This document shows positions 6,752 to 7,576 of a stretch of DNA of 7,576 bases, piece by piece. The DNA lies in the NCBI GenBank assembly GCA_017514645.1, contig JAFWJP010000130.1:1-7576 (forward strand), in the 5' to 3' direction. Source of the DNA: Solobacterium sp. (GTDB lineage: Bacteria > Bacillota_I > Bacilli_A > Erysipelotrichales > Erysipelotrichaceae). Within the stretch, counting starts at the first letter, position 1. Each line of letters opens with the position of its first letter. Both the position numbers and the translations under genes were made by a program. The notes below the pieces were generated by a model. It made no database searches. It was given only the letters and a program-made list of their open reading frames with translations, and was not told the origin of the DNA.

Positions 6752-7576
6752 GGAAGCCCTGGAACGGTTTCTGGCGCATCTGCGGATGTCCAGAACAGGT
6801 TCCGCCGATACAGAGGATGCTTACCGCCGGGATATCAGCCGGTTCATACACTGGCTGCAGGAGTGCGAGATCGACGACCCGGAAGAGATCACGAAAGCAG
6901 ATTTCGGGAGTTACATTACGGCTCTGCGCAACGGTGAGATCGGGGGAAAGCCGCTTTCCAACAGTTCCTACTCCCGCAATCTTTCCGCGCTTCGTTCCTT
7001 CTTCCGCTATCTGAACAAATACGAAGGTGTTCAGAACAATCCGGTGCGGCAGTTCCGCACCGCGGCAGGAAGACGGAAGCTGCCGGAATTCCTGACCTTT
7101 GATCAGATGGAACGGATGTTCAACGTCTTTGATCTGAGCGAGCCCGCGGATGTACGGGACCGCTGCATTCTCGAAACGATGTATGCCTGCGGTCTTCGGG
7201 TATCGGAGTGCGCAAAGCTGGAGAAGGACCGGATTGAACTGGGAGAGGGGTTCCTGACCGTACTCGGCAAGGAATCCAAGGAACGTCAGGTTCCGTTCTA
7301 TCCCCGCTGCGGACAATTGATCAGATACTATCTGGAAGAAGTCCGACCGCTGTATATGGAGAACAAGGAAGAACACGGGATCCTGTTCGTCAACCGGACC
7401 GGCCGGCCGATGAGTACACGGGCCATTGAGATGATCTGTGATAAAACGGCTGAGAGGGCGGGACTGAATCTGCATGTGCATCCGCATATGATCCGTCATT
7501 CCTTCGCAACGCATCTTCTGGACAACGGTGCGGATCTGCGCATCGTACAGGAACTGCTCGGTCACGAAAATCTTTC
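6741..7576 (+). CDS. xerC: Tyrosine recombinase XerC/CodV (3' end outside window)
   Basis: A chromosome-dimer resolution recombinase that acts with a XerD partner at dif sites. The reading frame is open from the ATG at 6741 to the edge: 278 complete codons of an expected 300 or so. The N-terminal SAM-like core-binding domain covers about residues 1-105 (FLAHLR, then [16 protein letters not shown]). The catalytic domain shows Arg153 in ACGLRVSE, Lys177 in the [10 protein letters not shown] hairpin, His249 and Arg252 in [14 protein letters not shown], and His275 in VQELLGH. The nucleophilic tyrosine should fall about nine residues further on, just past the window. The VQELLGH wording and the position after trmFO favour XerC (CodV) over XerD or an integrase. 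The start overlaps trmFO by 11 bases; a GGGAG at 6723-6727 is rather distant, so coupling to trmFO translation is likely. Confidence 0.93.
   Translation, partial: MNYEEALERFLAHLRMSRTGSADTEDAYRRDISRFIHWLQECEIDDPEEITKADFGSYITALRNGEIGGKPLSNSSYSRNLSALRSFFRYLNKYEGVQNNPVRQFRTAAGRRKLPEFLTFDQMERMFNVFDLSEPADVRDRCILETMYACGLRVSECAKLEKDRIELGEGFLTVLGKESKERQVPFYPRCGQLIRYYLEEVRPLYMENKEEHGILFVNRTGRPMSTRAIEMICDKTAERAGLNLHVHPHMIRHSFATHLLDNGADLRIVQELLGHENL

Noticed and set aside
6748..7014. Plus-strand 88-codon frame within the start of xerC
   Set aside because: It is the +1 shadow of the recombinase N-terminal domain, rich in Arg and Ser; the frame from 6741 encodes the conserved protein.
6711..7565. Minus-strand open frame of 284 codons opposite xerC
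   Set aside because: The sense frame carries all visible recombinase catalytic residues; the antisense frame shows no domain.
6741..7576. Tyrosine recombinase as a sign of a phage or integrative element
   Set aside because: The neighbourhood is conserved housekeeping, the start overlaps trmFO, and the motifs fit XerC; no attachment site or other mobile-element gene is visible.

Overview
This window reads as an ordinary, tightly packed housekeeping cluster from a bacterium of the phylum Bacillota (Firmicutes). The assignment rests on gene content and order: the end of rplS, then signal peptidase I, rbgA (ylqF), rnhB, dprA, topA, trmFO and xerC (codV) all on the + strand. This is close to the classical Bacillus subtilis order rplS-ylqF-rnhB-...-dprA-topA-trmFO-codV (known from the family; not checked here by search). 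By eye the base composition is slightly above half G+C, with many G- or C-ending codons (CCG, CGG, CTG, ATC). That points away from the low-GC bacilli and towards a moderate-GC Bacillota lineage, possibly Erysipelotrichia or a relative. The lineage call is an inference and is weak.

Layout. 1-29 is the last codons of ribosomal protein L19, followed by a hairpin terminator (39-61). 82-1982 holds signal peptidase I, a GNAT acetyltransferase of the ElaA/YjcF kind, and the ribosome-assembly GTPase RbgA; rnhB overlaps the end of rbgA and runs to 2574. A strong intrinsic terminator (2573-2602) overlaps the rnhB stop codon. A second block begins 15 bases later: dprA (2618-3382), topA (3408-5456), trmFO (5453-6751), and a tyrosine recombinase of the XerC type (from 6741), which runs off the right edge before its catalytic tyrosine. 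No intergenic stretch is longer than about 50 bases, so there is no room for a hidden RNA gene, CRISPR array or mobile element between genes. I saw none.

How the genes relate. The first block concerns ribosome maturation and protein export (L19, RbgA, signal peptidase), with RNase HII for RNA-DNA hybrid and ribonucleotide repair. The second block concerns DNA topology and recombination (DprA, TopA, XerC) and tRNA modification (TrmFO). Short overlaps (8 bases GNAT/rbgA, about 32 bases rbgA/rnhB, 4 bases topA/trmFO, 11 bases trmFO/xerC) suggest two translationally coupled operons divided by the 2573-2602 terminator.

I found no new biological system. The second-look points are modest: a substituted G4 motif in RbgA, the acetyltransferase inside the operon, a compact DprA placed directly after a terminator with no visible ribosome binding site, very short ORFs whose stops overlap the lepB and dprA starts, and an excess of GATC tetramers.
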